In this document: positions 41,625 to 41,668 of the stretch, piece after piece
Numbering within the stretch: the stretch's first letter is position 1
Layout: each line of letters opens with the position of its first letter
Source: an uncultured Eubacteriales bacterium
GTDB taxonomy: Bacteria; Bacillota; Clostridia; Monoglobales; Monoglobaceae
Assembly: GCA_958352815.1 (NCBI GenBank)
Contig: CATWQA010000017.1
Location: 1-41,668, forward strand
DNA length: 41,668 bases
Direction: 5' to 3'
The notes under the pieces: model-generated
Database searches by the model: none
Told to the model about the DNA's origin: nothing
Seen by the model: the letters and a program-made list of their open reading frames with translations, nothing else
Made by a program: the position numbers and the translations under genes

Positions 41625-41662
41625 GTCGCCGCAAGCGTCATATCGCTTGCGGCGACTTTTTT
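41625..41662 (+). terminator. Terminator of the tRNA gene
   Basis: A 13-bp perfect stem (GTCGCCGCAAGCG with its complement, loop TCATAT) is followed by TTTTTT, 4 bp after the CCA end. Confidence 0.92.
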
Positions 41663-41668
41663 ACAAAA

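Overview
The window looks like chromosomal DNA of an anaerobic Gram-positive bacterium of the Bacillota, class Clostridia, probably a plant-polysaccharide-using gut species. I infer this from bL32 with a zinc ribbon, the YceD-rpmF pair, PyrR-controlled pyr genes with PyrK/PyrDB, a lipobox lipoprotein, an MKK-type signal peptide on a SpaA/InlB-like surface protein, strong GGAGG ribosome binding sites and TTGACA-17-TATAAT promoters. The genus cannot be fixed from sequence alone. Most genes lie on the minus strand. Only htpG, nspC, a QueG-like gene and one tRNA lie on the plus strand.

Layout. 1-4252: a large secreted repeat adhesin, interrupted by one in-frame TAA (3479-3481) and running off the left edge. 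4333-5412: rpmF, yceD and a DUF1858 redox protein. 5531-7679: an operon for a hotdog thioesterase, a membrane acyltransferase and a lipoprotein. 8417-10318: htpG. 10751-12563: nspC and a short QueG-like iron-sulfur protein. 12570-15885: an ABC transporter and two-component system operon. 16266-17255: a secreted protein of unknown function. 17825-22017: a multidomain rhamnogalacturonan lyase (PL11) split by a one-base frameshift. 22438-27629: a five-gene polyamine operon (speD, Orn/Lys/Arg decarboxylase, speE, agmatinase, carboxynorspermidine synthase). 27747-31665: trkA-trkH potassium uptake and an SGNH esterase. 32121-35145: a radical SAM protein, a gluconate-5-dehydrogenase-like SDR, Hsp33 and a cold shock protein. 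35294-40712: pyrR-pyrB-pyrC-pyrF-pyrK-pyrD. 40872-41366: a ThiW-like transporter subunit. 41544-41620: a tRNA with anticodon CAU.

How the genes fit together. Arginine decarboxylase and agmatinase would make putrescine. Two separate routes to spermidine then appear to coexist: SpeD plus SpeE, and carboxynorspermidine synthase plus NspC, the latter encoded 12 kb away. The PL11 lyase, the rhamnogalacturonan-acetylesterase-like SGNH protein and the SDR suggest pectin use.

The most unusual signal is non-coding. Every intergenic gap longer than 300 bp (7680-8416, 10319-10750, 15886-16265, 17256-17824, 22018-22437, 31666-32120) contains pieces of one interspersed, hairpin-rich repeat family. The family shares an 18-bp end (ATTTTGATAAAGGCTTTG). 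Small copies of about 95-110 bp have this end as terminal inverted repeats. Larger copies of about 230-300 bp carry a chain of hairpins whose stems differ between copies yet still pair, while the spacers between them are conserved. I do not recognise this as a named element. No CRISPR array, rRNA, prophage or transposase gene was seen.
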